Shown: positions 43,264 through 53,876, counted from the stretch's first letter. The stretch: 64,000 bases of DNA from Armigeres subalbatus (GCF_024139115.2 NC_085139.1:13239533-13303532), one strand, 5' to 3'. Notes: generated from the letters alone by a model not told the origin. Numbers and translations: made by a program.

Positions 43264-43850
43264 TGATCCAAAAGCTCCTTGAAGAATGAGATATACGGAC
43301 TAGCCAGCATTACACTTGATTTCTCATCTGTAAATTCTAACAGAATGGTCCCATTATGATCAATAGAAACACGCTGGGTCGTCTACAATCTTTTACAAAG
43401 TTTGTGGGTCGTCCAAGAACTCCTTGGAGTACAGACCTGCGGATTAACCAACGTAACGATGGACTTCTCACTTGTGACTGCTAGCAAAACAGCCCTATCC
43501 TGGTATACAGAGACACGCTGAGTGGCTTACAATCATTTACAAGGTTTGTAGGTTGTCCAAGAACTCTTTGGAGTATAGACCTGTGGATAAACCAGCGTAA
43601 TGGGCCGAACACAATGGATACGTTTGAGTGCGTTTTGACAGTTTTCCCATGGAGAAACTGTCAAAACGCACGCAAACGTATCAATTGTGTTTGGCTTATA
43701 ACGATGGACTTCTCACTTTTGACAGCTATAAAAATAGCCCCATTCTGGTCCATCGCGTGGTTTATAATCATTTACAAGATTGGTTGATCACCCAAGAACT
43801 TTTTGGAGTATGGACCTGCGGATCTACCATCTCTATGATCTATGATAATT
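43264..43850. repeat. ~145-bp tandem repeat, four units
   Basis: Anchored by GTCCAAGAACTC(C/T)TTGGAGTA at about 43,412 and 43,556, with diverged copies at 43,266 and 43,790. The last spacing becomes 145 bp once a 98-bp MITE and its TAA duplication are removed. Each unit contains GACCTG(C/T)GGAT(T/A)AACC and GATGGACTTCTCAC. Confidence 0.85.
43601..43698. mobile_element. 98-bp PIF/Harbinger-type MITE in a tandem unit
   Basis: The element is nearly a full hairpin: left arm GGGCCGAACACAATGGATAC, right arm GTATCAATTGTGTTTGGC, with GTTTGAGTGCGTTTTGACAG mirrored in the inner arm. A 3-bp duplication, TAA, is at 43,598-43,600 and 43,699-43,701. Removing it restores ACCAGCGTAACGATGG, which matches the neighbouring unit ACCAACGTAACGATGG. 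A TWA target is typical of PIF/Harbinger elements. Confidence 0.85.
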
Positions 43851-44107
43851 AAAAGTAGAGCTGATTGGGCTGAAAGTCAGCACCAATTAATCTCACAACT
43901 GACTTGAATCCGTTAAAACTAAATCAATTGTCAAAGAATGTCGACTGGAAGAAAAACAAGTTGGTTCATTGGGACATGGAATAGTATAATGTACCGCAGA
44001 ACAATATTCAAATGAAATTTTACCATTGGAATGGCTTTGAGCATTATTCCATGAACAGTGTTTGGCGTTTCACCAATTATTATGAAAAAAATTATTTGTT
44101 TTTTTTT
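43851..44107. other. no feature seen
   Basis: Short AT-rich gap ending in a T-run that abuts the 3' end of the next RTE copy. Confidence 0.4.
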
Positions 44108-44110
44108 TAT

Positions 44111-45568
44111 TCAGACTAAGGCCGAAGTGGCCTGTGCGGTATATAAGAGTCTTCTCCATTCGGCTCGGTCCATGGCTACACGTCGCCAACCACGCAGTCT
44201 ACGGAGGGTCCGCAAGTCATCTTCCACCTGATCGATCCACCTTGCCCGCTGCGCACCTCGCCTTCTTGTGCCCGTCGGATCATTGTCGAGAACCATTTTC
44301 ACCGGGTTATTGTCCGACATTCTGGCTACGTGCCCGGCCCACCGCAGTCGTCCGATTTTCGCGGTGTGAACGATGGATGGTTCTCCCAGCAGCTGATGCA
44401 ACTCGTGGTTCATTCGCCTCCTCCACGTACCGTCCGCCATCTGCACCCCACCATAGATGGTACGCAGCACTTTCCTTTCGAAAACTCCGAGTGCGCGTTG
44501 GTCCTCCACGAGCATCGTCCAGGTCTCGTGTCCGTAGAGGACTACCGGTCTAATGAGCATTTTGTAGATTGTCAGTTTGGTACGGCGGCGAACTCTATTC
44601 GATCGGAGCGTCTTGCGGAGTCCAAAGTATGCACGATTTCCAGCCACTATACGTCTCCGAATTTCTCTGCTGGTATCATTTTCGGCAGTCACCAGTGAGC
44701 CCAAGTACACAAATTCTTCTACCACCTCGATTTTGTCACCACCGATGCCAACTCGCGGTGGGTGGTTCACATTGTCTTCTCTTGAACCTCTTCCTATCAT
44801 GTACTTCGTCTTCGACGTGTTGATGACTAGTCCGATCCGCTTGGCTTCCCTCTTCAGTCTGATGTAGGCTTCCTCCATCTTCTCAAAGTTACGTGCCATA
44901 ATATCTATGTCGTCGGCGAAACCAAATATCTGGACGGACTTATTGAAAGTTGTACCACTCGTGTTAATCCCTGCTCTTCGTATTACCCACTCCAAAGCGA
45001 TGTTGAATAGCAGACACGAAAGACCATCACCTTGCCGTAACCCTCTGCGGGTTTCGAAGGGACTCGAGAATGCCCCTGAAACTTGAACTACGCACATCAC
45101 CCGATCCATCGTCGCTTTGATCAACCGTGTCAGATTATCCGGAAATCCGTTTTCGTGCATTAGCTGCCATAGCTGGTCTCGATCGATTGTATCATATGCG
45201 GCTTTGAAGTCGATGAATAGATGATGTGTGGGCACGTTGTATTCGCGGCATTTCTGCAGTACTTGGCGAATGGCGAACACCTGGTCTGTGTGGAGAGTTC
45301 GCCCATAAAACCCGCCTGGTACTCCCCCACGAACTCCCTTGCAATTGGTGCTAGTCGACGGCATACAATTTGGGAGAGTACCTTGTAGGCCTGCGTTCAG
45401 CAATGTGATTGTGCGGTAGTTGCTACAATCCAGCTTATCGCCCTTTTTGTAGATGGGACACACAACACCTTCCATCCACTCCTGCGGCAAAACTTCCTCC
45501 TCCCAAATCTTGGTAATGACCCAGCGCAGCGCTCTAGCCAGTGCCTCACCACCATGTTTAAATCCCAA
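44111..45568 (-). pseudogene. RTE reverse transcriptase ORF, 485 codons
   Basis: Order: fingers (GVVCPIYKKGDKLDCSNYRT), palm (HHLFIDFKAAYDTIDRDQLW, catalytic Asp intact; RRGLRQGDGLSCLLFNIALE; FGFADDIDIM with both Asp), thumb (VEEFVYLGSLVTAEND), then the RTE C-terminal region (ALGVFERKVLRTIYGG, WRRRMNHELHQ, RLRWAGHVARM). About 40 codons after TITLLNA are read in a wrong frame (GLQGTLPNCMPSTSTNC) because an extra G is followed by a compensating shift before TDQVFAIRQ. This destroys a conserved RT block although the ORF stays open. An active enzyme is unlikely. The 3' tip ends TAQATSALV. Confidence 0.88.
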
Positions 45569-45915
45569 GGGCTTTATTGTTCTTCAGCCGGCCAATCTCC
45601 TCCTGGATTTCCTGGAGACCCGGAGCCGGTAGAATCATGTCCTGCGCGCGTTCCCCCAGGTCCATCACCATACCGCCATCTTCGTCTGCCACATCGCCAT
45701 TCAGGTGGTCTTCGTAGTGCTGCCGCCACCTTTGGATCACCTCACGTTCGTTCGTAAGAAGGTTCCCGTTTATGTCCTTACACGTATCAGGCTGTGGCAC
45801 GTGGCCCTTACGTGAACCGTTCAACTTTTCATAGAACTTTCGTGTGTTATTAGCGCGGTACAATTGCTTCGTCTCTTCACGGTCTCGATCTTCCTGCTGA
45901 CGCTTTTTCCTCCTG
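45558..45915 (-). pseudogene. RTE linker fragment upstream of the RT
   Basis: Reads RRKKRQQEDRDREETKQLYR, then FYEKLNGSRKGHVPQPDTC and EVIQRWRQHYEDHLNGD, ending LKNNKALGI at the frameshift into the RT frame. The same words occur at 62.1 kb. This part links endonuclease and RT in RTE proteins. The frame continues upstream into the SINE, so the apparent N-terminus MFSGGKHSRQ is not element-derived. Confidence 0.8.
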
Positions 45916-46037
45916 ACGTTCCTAGGTTGTCGAGAATGTTTCCCACCCGAAAACATCCTAGACAGGAACGAGAATTGAACTCGTCATCTCCGGATGAGCA
46001 ATCCTACGCCTTTGCTCGCAAGGCTAACTGAAGACTG
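45916..46037 (-). mobile_element. tRNA-derived SINE head joined to RTE
   Basis: On the minus strand: CAGTTAGCCTTGCGAGCAAA (A-box arm), GAGTTCAATTCTCGTTCC (B-box arm), then GGATGTTTTCGGGTGGGAAA and CATTCTCGAC, which resembles the body start of the Feilai-like SINE (GGATTGGAAATTGTCTCGAC). It then passes directly into the RTE linker at about 45,915. Either an RTE inserted against the SINE or the two were joined by template switching. Confidence 0.6.
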
Positions 46038-46039
46038 AA

Positions 46040-46930
46040 CATTTTGAAGTGTACTCCTTAAAATGTTCGAAAACCTGCTTTGGAAATGAAGAAGAATTTC
46101 TGGTGAAGATTCGGAAGAACTTGTCGAAGAAATTCATTAGAATGTAAAAAAATATGAAATTAGGAACAATTTTTCCACCGAAAATTATATGTATTTCCCA
46201 AATTATATGTATTGCTTTGAATTTTCAGACAGAATTCACATGGAAATTTTATCGGGAGTTTTAAGGAACATTTTTCGGAATTTACACTGGAGATGTTTTG
46301 TTTTTTTTTTGTCATTAACAATTTGTAGCAAAATTTCCATGCAATATTTTTCAGAGAGAATTGTTCAAAAATCATTCGGAATGCCAGCACTTTATCAGGA
46401 TTGTATGAAAATTTTTCTAAATTGTAGCTGCAGTCCGCTGATGCAAAAGTGTCGGCGGCGTGATGCCTAAAACCATCTGCGGCGGTGGCGCGGCGCGGAG
46501 AATTTTTTTTAAAATATGTTTCCATTTTTCTTTTCCAATTTTTTTTTGGTGGAGATTAAGACTGAATCGCAACCTATTTTTTCGTTTATTTTTTTTATGG
46601 AAATAGGATCTAAGGCTAAGATGGTCAAATAACGCAGATATGCATCGGCGTTGCGACCGACGCTGCGTTACCGGTTATTTTCGATGCACACCTACGTCTT
46701 TTTAACGCTGAGTTGAAAAGACGCTACGTGGGCATCGGCCCTAAGATGCGCTTTGCGTTTAATGATTTAATGATTTGTATTTTTACACCGCTATTGTTAT
46801 TCACCAAAAGCTTTTCGTGTAAAAAAACCACGTGATTCGAGAGCAACACCCCCCCCCCTCCCTCCATGTGGCTTATCGTGGTCATTTTCCAAACTCCTCC
46901 TCCCCCCATATATGACCACGTGGTTTCTGA
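46040..46930. other. no gene; AT-rich with a short CG-rich patch and a C-run
   Basis: GGCGGCGTGATGCC/GGCGGTGGCGCGGCGCGG occurs near 46,450-46,500. Near 46,826-46,925 ACCACGTG words occur as inverted ends (AAAAACCACGTG ... CCACGTGGTTT) around a C-run, which may be a small MITE. Nothing coding. Confidence 0.35.
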
Positions 46931-46934
46931 ACGG

Positions 46935-47035
46935 CCCCTACTTGCGGATACATGCAGCTTTTTATAGAAGTTTAACAGGGCCCACTGTAAAACCCAATCA
47001 CATCCTAGACAAGCCCCAATTCTTGTATAAACCAT
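46935..47035 (-). mobile_element. RTE 5' leader fragment
   Basis: ACGGATACATGCAGCTTTTT-like sequence and AACAGGGCCCACTGT match 63,415-63,490, the region upstream of the endonuclease of the RTE copy at 61-63 kb, in the same orientation. Only about 100 bp is present and no coding part follows. Confidence 0.65.
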
Positions 47036-47765
47036 TTTTAAAGCTTTTCTTTGTTATCGAGTTCTACGATAACAAGGGCTAGAAGCTACATTTGAATTCT
47101 GTTGTTTTTGCCGTCATGCCTGACCGCCACAAATTATCGTTTCATGAATACTCCTGTAGGCACAGAGAGCAATACACAGAAAAGTTTCTCTAGACTATGG
47201 TTGAGAAAGACTTGCAGGCAATCGTATTCTTAAACAGCGTCAAGAAACATATTCATAGCAATGTCGCTCAAAATGTACCTAAAACGAATCAACGGAATCA
47301 ACTAGCTATTCAGAAAGATGTAGAAGCTGTAAGAACGTCTCGAGCAAAATACTTCGAACTTCCAGAATTCTCTTGCTTAGAGATGAAAAAAGGTTTTTGT
47401 GTATGCTTAATCTGCATAAGAGATTGAACCAAACGCATATTTCTTTTCAGAAAATCGTGTTCGTGTTTGTTTTATAATTTACTAGACAAACCTGCCCGAT
47501 CTTGCTCGGGTTGGTTTTTCTTCGTCCTAAATGTCAATGGTTTTTTAATCGTCGCTCGATTATCAGTTCGATCGATTTCAGTTCGAACTAGATGGTTTTC
47601 TTCAGAACTCATGAAAACTTAGTATTTTTACGTATGATCAACTTTCCCAACGGAATGTTCTACTGTACCGCTCACAACAAAATCTACTCCTCTGCTTAAT
47701 TTTAATCGTAACAGAAAATGAGCGCTAGATAAAGCTTGATCCACTTAGTATTTGGCCGCATGAAA
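47036..47765. other. no supported gene
   Basis: A 76-codon plus-strand frame (47,197-47,427) has no recognisable motif. The 28-bp stretch at about 47,734-47,761 (AAAGCTTGATCCACTTAGTA and on) reappears inverted at about 53,471-53,498 beside a Tc1-type fragment. Confidence 0.35.
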
Positions 47766-48347
47766 TTAGACATTTCTTTGCCGAAAAAGTACATAAAAAG
47801 GTGGTTCAGGTTTTATTATACAGGGAATTTGGTAAACTTTGAAGGAAAAATATATCGAAACATTATTCATTGGCATTTCGGATGAATTCTCGGACTTTTC
47901 CATATAAGATGGTTTTCTGATTATTTTGGACCATTTCATAAGTTTCCCTCTGATAATTGCGTAATATTTTTTGTTGGGACGGGCATTTTGGTGGCTTAAT
48001 AGTTTTTCAATAACATCATTATCATTCGGTTCATACCATTTCATTACATCCCCTCTGTAATGGCAGCTTGTTGAGTCAGGCCAAAGCAACGGATAGTCGT
48101 TTGATTGAATGGATGACCAAAATCGCTTCTGATGACACTTCTTGTATATTTGCACATTTGTGATCGCTCCAGTGATGCAAACTTTAGTTCCTTTCCACAA
48201 CTGCAGATGCTTTGACATACCATCAATTTGTGGGCAATCTTGCCTGCATAGACATAGGGTAGAATACGGCATTGGCAGGGTGCGACAGTTGTTGGCACCC
48301 TCAACAATATTTGCATTTTCCAGCAAACATACACTATTTATGAACAT
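47766..48347 (-). CDS. unrecognised ORF, 193 codons
   Basis: ATG to stop, 193 codons, on the minus strand. The N-terminal hundred residues hold eight Cys (about positions 7, 21, 32, 34, 38, 57, 71, 95), including CLCRQDC, suggesting a disulfide-bonded or metal-binding fold. No obvious signal peptide is seen at the given start. The C-terminal half is Lys-rich and aromatic (NKKYYAIIRGKLMKW). It is the longest non-repeat frame in the window that I cannot assign. It might be a fragment of a host secreted protein, a domesticated or endogenous viral glycoprotein remnant, or chance. None of these is supported by a motif I can name. Confidence 0.3.
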   Translation of the reverse strand: MFINSVCLLENANIVEGANNCRTLPMPYSTLCLCRQDCPQIDGMSKHLQLWKGTKVCITGAITNVQIYKKCHQKRFWSSIQSNDYPLLWPDSTSCHYRGDVMKWYEPNDNDVIEKLLSHQNARPNKKYYAIIRGKLMKWSKIIRKPSYMEKSENSSEMPMNNVSIYFSFKVYQIPCIIKPEPPFYVLFRQRNV

Positions 48348-49160
48348 AATTTTGATTCAATCACACAATTTCAAGTCTAAGCTTTTATTTGAATAAGTTG
48401 TTTGTGTAAAAGTAGCAAGATTTGATGAGTTAATCATCGAAACAAATTTGCACCTTCGAAATTCTTGCCATTATTGCATTGCCAAAGAAAGCAGCGCACG
48501 AATAGCAAACTGTTACTTACTTTTTTGGATCGCCTGTTTCTCCTCTTTATTGCGTTTGACACGACAAGTTAAGTACGTACACTACTTTTTACACTTTATC
48601 ACCACTTGATTATTACCACAAAGAGCAAATTTATCCAATATTTGCTCTATGTTTCACTAAATAAAATCGGGACTGTTCGTTTTCTTTGACAGCAGCACAC
48701 TTCGGAATAGAGCGAGAGAATGTGTTTGTGAGCATATCGAACACACGCTAAAAAGATACCACGCACAATTCTATGTGATTTGATTTTAGCAAAAATACGA
48801 ACAAAATATCCGGCGATGGCATTTATTTAAAAAAAAGTGTTAAAATACAAATGTTCTATTCGGATTTTTACGCAAATCATGGATTATATTAAAAGTGATA
48901 GCAACACCGTAGTGTTTTAACCCTTATGTGGCTGACAGGACCGCTTTCCTTTTGCAACTTCAATACTTTCCAAGCTCATAAAAAAAATTATAATCATTCC
49001 CGATCCTACATAGCACATTTCAACCATAAATAATTGCCTACTTTTAGGGTATTATCTATTATTCAACTGTGAAACGTAGTGTAAGAATGGGGTGGCTCCA
49101 GCGGCTGGATAGGACAGTGCTGTCCATTATTCAACATATGAAGACTCACGAGGTGGAATA
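48348..49160. other. no feature seen
   Basis: AT-rich, no supported feature. Confidence 0.35.
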
Positions 49161-49162
49161 TA

Positions 49163-49437
49163 TTGTTAACTAGTTGACCCGGCAGACGTTGTCCTGCACA
49201 GTAGGCGAGAATGTGCGTTCCGAACAGCCCATGCAAAATTCGCATAGGAATCACAATTTTAGTTATGCACGGTTTGCTCAACTTTACTCGTAATTTTCGC
49301 ATTAGGAAATATCATATAAACCCGTCGGAAACTATAACGAATGTTTCTGCTGAAGAAATGAAAAAAATCCATCCAGCCGTTTTCAAGTTATGCGGATACG
49401 AACACAGACCATTTCATTTTTATATATAAGATATACT
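49163..49437 (+). repeat. dispersed insect repeat with TATATAAG tail
   Basis: It starts TAACTAGTTGACCCGGCAGA and ends ATGCGGATACGAACACAGAC ... TATATATAAGAT. This layout is familiar from dispersed insect repeats. Related starts occur at about 47,493 (ACTAGACAAACCTGCCCGAT) and at 49,440 (ACTAGCAGAACCGACGAGC). Noncoding; class not determined. Confidence 0.45.
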
Positions 49438-49564
49438 ATACTAGCAGAACCGACGAGCTTCGTTCCACCTAAAATTGCTTAATTCTATATTTTTACATTA
49501 TTTAAAAGACGTTAAGTATTCGAAATTTGCACATTTTGGATTCCATTTTTATTTTTAAATTTCG

Positions 49565-49804
49565 CCTGTCATAAGACGAGTTTAAACAATCCCATTGAAT
49601 TCCACCACTTAATTGTATCCTGACAGATACGTATTTCGACCTCAACAGTAAGGCCGTCTTCAGTGTCTTGTACTTGACTCGACTTCAAGTCGAGTCAAGT
49701 ACAAGACACTGAAGACGGCCTTACTGTTGAGGTCGAAATACATATCTGTCAGGATACAATTATGGTGGAATTCAATGGATTGTTTAAACTCGTCTTATGA
49801 CAGG
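49565..49804. mobile_element. 240-bp near-perfect palindrome
   Basis: Two arms of almost 120 bp meet at a single spacer base (CGACTT-C-AAGTCG). Arms begin CCTGTCATAAGACGAGTTTA and differ by about four changes (one substitution, two or three single-base gaps). They include TACGTATTTCGACCTCAACA and AAGGCCGTCTTCAGTGTC. The lack of a loop and the low divergence are notable. Part of the arm recurs near 41,470. No clear TSD. Confidence 0.9.
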
Positions 49805-49854
49805 TGAAAACATTCCACTAAAAAGCTCAAAATAATTTTCTTATTTAAATTTCG

Positions 49855-50035
49855 ATTAAAGCAGAAATGTGTACTTCATTTGTATGAGAGTCCCTCTTCC
49901 AGAAGAGGAGGGGTCTAATATCATCATAAGAATCTTCATCGTTCCTTAAAACCTCTACATACAAATGTTCATGCCGTTTCCTAGTCTATAAGGGCAGACA
50001 GACAAATATTCATTCTTATGTGTATGGATTTGGTT
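49855..50035 (-). repeat. dispersed repeat family Y, second copy
   Basis: The reverse complement matches 35,285-35,480: TTTGTCTGTCTGCCCTTATA, GTAGAGGTTTTAAGG, AGACCCCTCCTC and CATACAAATGAAG in order. Noncoding. Confidence 0.55.
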
Positions 50036-52285
50036 TCACGTAGTTTACGTCGAGCGGTCGTGTCTTGTACACAACCACCATGATTTTTTTTATGAAACAA
50101 ACATATCATGTAAGGACCGCCAAGAGCAAGTTGTATATTTGAAACTGGTTGATAGACTTTTGCTTACGCGTGTAGACTCTAAGGCATTACAAAAGACAAA
50201 AGATGTAAATCTTGGCAGCGGACAAAAAGCATATAAGTTCCCTTCTCCTAAATGGCAAACATTATTCAAATAGGTTGAAAATGGTAAAAGTAATGAAAAT
50301 GTCAATATCTGGGTACATGGGTACCCTATCTGCCATTCACGTCTGATTTTTGATTTTTGTTTTTGTCTTCATAAGGGTTAAATTTGTTTTACAATGTGTT
50401 TAAATGCTTTTGCCTATCTGTCTACATGACATAAAATTGATGCCAAGGCTGAAACTTCATGTTTTGTGTTAAGCCAGTTTTGATAAATAATAAAGTTTGT
50501 TCCAAAATTGAGTGAAGCGAGATGAGCGTGCGGCCGATTAATATGAATGAATTTTACTACTGGCGGATATAAACAACCAGCATTTGGCACCAATACATTA
50601 CCAGTTTTTCACTTCCATGTCTAGTTGCTAAAGGGAGCAAATCCATTGCTGATAATAGAAATTGCTATGCCAATAGAAGAAACGTTGACCTGTTACTTTA
50701 TAATAAATTTACTGAGTTTGTGGTAAAAGCTGTTATATTTAGTGAACACCAATCATCAAAGAAAGAGCATACAAATGTATACCAGTTAAGCTGTACCTGT
50801 GTTTTAGTGTAATTATTAATTATTTTTATCATTCAATTTGGCGAATGTCTTAGACTGCCAAGAATAGGTATTTTCCCCTATTTGAATTTTTCTGGAGCAT
50901 TACCCTTCCGTTTGGCAAGGTAAAACTTGTGTCCCGGGAATTGAAAGTCATTTTTTATATTAATTTAATCACCCATCAAAATACACCAATTGTATTTCGT
51001 CAGAACTTGCTCGACCAGCATTCTTGCGCGATGTTTGGCAACCAGGTTCTATTTCAGGGTCCTGTTGGGATGCTTACTGACATCATACAACTTGAAACTT
51101 TCGCGCCGACAGATTATTTGAGTTGTTCTGTACGGCGCACTAAGGGGTAACTGGACCAAAATCCTGGACAAAATTATATTTCGGCGTTTTCTGGTAGGTT
51201 TTGCATTCATGATGCAAAAACATAGTAACAATCGATTTTCGAACATTTTTACAGGTGCAAATTCACCTACCAGTGAGAAATGACCTTTCTTGATATGTTC
51301 AAAAATGAAATTTTAAACTGATACAGAAGCGACAGCTCCATGACAGTTCATTTTTTCACACATTTTTGTCCTTAATTCGCGTTAGAAACGTGGAAAATGA
51401 AAAATCTCGCGTAGCATTTGATAAGGGCCTATTACAGAAAGGTAAACATTAATCGATTCAAAACAAAACATTAGATTTTCAGCTCCCATTTCACAAGTTT
51501 ATTATATTTTTAGCAGCGAAAGCTACCCAGAACGTACAATCAACACTGATTACTCACGCATAACATCAGTTGCATCGGAAAATTTGAAATTGATTAAACA
51601 AAAGTCTGGCTATTGTTTTTGCACCCTTATGGGTCGTTCATAAACTTTTTGCTTAAATCATCTTCATCTTACAATAACATAGGATCGATTATTTTTGGCG
51701 AGGAAATGTTTCATTCTATTTCCTGTTTTGGTCCTACGTACAAGGTTGCCTCAAGTGGTTCTTTCACTTAAGACCAAGTAGACTGCTTATTCGAATTGTT
51801 TCTATTTAGCTTGAAGTGGTACTTGCCCGTTTTTTCCCCTACCCCATATTATTTCTTTGCTTCAACTTGTCTACATAATACATAATATGATGTATTTAAG
51901 TTATATCGAGATTTACATATCTGTTGTCAATGCAATCGCCAAATTCAATACAATTGATATTTAGATTTTTCATAAGATTGGTTAGTGGGAAGGAGATGAA
52001 AGATAATAGAGCATGCGTTATGCTTTGTAGAGATTTAAATGAGCAGCAGATGCCCCAAACTAACATTATTATTTGAGGGTTAGGTTACAAAATTGTATTA
52101 AAAGTTTTTTAATCGGCTCCGTAACGCCCTACAGCATTTGAGCCTACCAAATGAACGAATGAATAACAAAAAACAGAGTATGTTGCTGTTGTATTCAATC
52201 ATGTCTATGTGTCAAATGCCTCGAAAACCAGAAAAAGCTATCTGCGGAATTTTTCTGCCTATATACTGTTGAAAACAATGGTGGA
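50036..52285. other. no gene seen
   Basis: More than 2 kb of AT-rich DNA without a supported exon, TIR or tandem repeat. Confidence 0.35.
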
Positions 52286-53051
52286 AAATATGAAAACAAC
52301 CTATTTTGAAGTTACTCGCAAATTCGTTTGCGGACGAGTGCGGATGATCTTTAACCCGCAATGGAGAGATGAAAGCCTATATTTTCATGTGTGTACAATC
52401 TCGTAGCGGAATACGAGGGAGTACTTCTACTTTTTTAATAATGAAGTTTGTTAAAAAATGTCAAAAACTCCATGTTATTTATGTTTATGAAATAATATCC
52501 TAATGTTAAATATAATTCATTTGAACTCATGGAGGTCCTAGGGCAGTCTATAAATGATGTTTTGTGTACTATAAACCTAACATTATATGTGTTGTTTTGA
52601 TTAGTCAGCAGTGGTATCTGATCTTTGTTTTACGGCACGCTAAAAACCATCAAATTAACATAATTTTTTAAATATGAAAACAACCTATTTTGAAGTTACT
52701 CGCAAATTCGTTTGCGGACGAGTGCGGATGATCTTTAACCCGCAATGGAGAGATGAAAGCCTATATTTTCATGTGTGTACAATCTCGTAGCGGAATACGA
52801 GGGAGTACTTCTACTTTTTTAATAATGAAGTTTGTTAAAAATGTCAAAAACTCCATGTTATTTATGTTTATGAAATAATATCCTAATGTTAAATATAATT
52901 CATTTGAACTCATGGAGGTCCTAGGGCAGTCTATAAATGATGTTTTGTGTACTATAAACCTAACATTATATGTGTTGTTTTGATTAGTCAGCAGTGGTAT
53001 CTGATCTTTGTTTTACGGCACGCTAAAAACCATCAAATTAACATAATTTTT
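52286..53051 (+). repeat. 384-bp direct tandem duplication
   Basis: Copy one is 52,286-52,669 and copy two 52,670-53,051, abutting with no spacer. They are identical except for one or two single-base length differences in A/T-runs (TTAAAAAATGTC versus TTAAAAATGTC). Both include GTTTGCGGACGAGTGCGGATG and a stop-containing short frame. No transposon termini surround it, so it is a very recent duplication or an assembly artefact. Confidence 0.95.
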
Positions 53052-53131
53052 GATAGGTTGTCATTAAAACTAATAAGGAATAAACGTAAAAATTTCAATG
53101 ACATATAATGGAGATATTATTGAAGAATATT

Positions 53132-53476
53132 CTAAAAATATAATACTATGCAAAAGTTCGAAAAACGAGAAAGGGTTTTTGGCCAGCCATTTGTTCTAGC
53201 TACTCCACCGTGCGGCGCAGTGAAACTTTTCGCTAAATCCCGCAAGGAAATCCTAGAATTGTTCAGAACTTCTTTGCAGACTTTCATCTGTAGTTTCTGG
53301 TCGTATGTTCCATTTCTACGGTTGTTTTGTTCTACGCGATCCAACAATAGTGTTTCCCGATAACGTTTGACAGTTTTTACAGTCAATTTCGGTAATTTTA
53401 GATACTTTGAAATCATTCCTCCTGACCATGTTGGATTTCCACCAGAGGCGCCGCACAATTGGAAATAAACGGCCAA
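53132..53476 (-). pseudogene. Tc1-like transposase N-terminal fragment
   Basis: The minus-strand frame reads MISKYLKLPKLTVKTVKRYR then YDQKLQMKVCKEVLNNSRIS and LRDLAKSF. This is the paired helix-turn-helix layout of Tc1/mariner transposases (KLPKSTV..., ...NPRISLRDLA). It has no in-frame ATG at its upstream end, and the catalytic DDE part is absent. The C-terminal tail (TNGWPKTLSRF) resembles the GRPxTxS linker. Upstream lies a 28-bp motif shared with 47.7 kb. Confidence 0.6.
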
Positions 53477-53503
53477 ATACTAAGTGGATCAAGCTTTAGT
53501 CGC

Positions 53504-53779
53504 CTAAGAGAAACATACCGCCAGAAATAAAAGCAACTTTGATATTTTTGAAAATTTGACCAACACGTGGTGGATTGTGGCGATGAATGCTTTGATAGCA
53601 CGTGCTATTTGTACTGCAGATAAATTTTTCACATCTATGAGAGAGAGCCTTGGAAAATGATCACGAAAGTTGTCATTTTGTTGCAAGGCACAATATCTTT
53701 TCATACATATAAACACAGCTGACGAATCGATCAGTGAAGAAATCTTGCAAATCGGTCCGTCCATTCGTGAGTGCCTCAA
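53504..53779 (-). other. unassigned 91-codon frame
   Basis: The frame contains FRDHFPRLSLIDVKNLSAVQ and a hydrophobic end. It could be part of a decayed transposon, but I recognise no family. Confidence 0.15.
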
Positions 53780-53876
53780 AGGAAATGCAAACTCATTTTT
53801 TATATTATACAGAAAATTAGTAGACCCCTGCGATATTTGTGAGATTACATCGAGATTTCGTCCTCTACCTTTCTAA

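Larger units (their letters stand above)
44108..45915 (-). mobile_element. RTE-clade LINE, 5'-truncated, best preserved RT
   Basis: The 3' terminus, ...CCTTAGTCTGAAT, abuts an A-run on the coding strand, and the body extends to the RRKKRQQEDRDR part of the linker, where it meets a SINE. The endonuclease is missing. It shares near-identical sequence with 61.1-62.3 kb. The only breaks are a short frameshift near 45,560 and a pair of compensating shifts between about 45,415 and 45,295. Confidence 0.9.

Noticed and set aside
44134..44867. Plus-strand ORFs of 84-139 codons
   Set aside because: They are antisense to the RTE reverse transcriptase, and the same antisense frames recur at 61.1-61.7 kb.
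47766..48347. Endogenous viral glycoprotein
   Set aside because: Mosquito genomes often contain such insertions and the frame is Cys-rich, but I see no motif that supports a viral family, so it was left unassigned.
52209..52406. 65-codon ORF at the duplicated segment
   Set aside because: It crosses the start of the duplication and only its second half is repeated; no motif.
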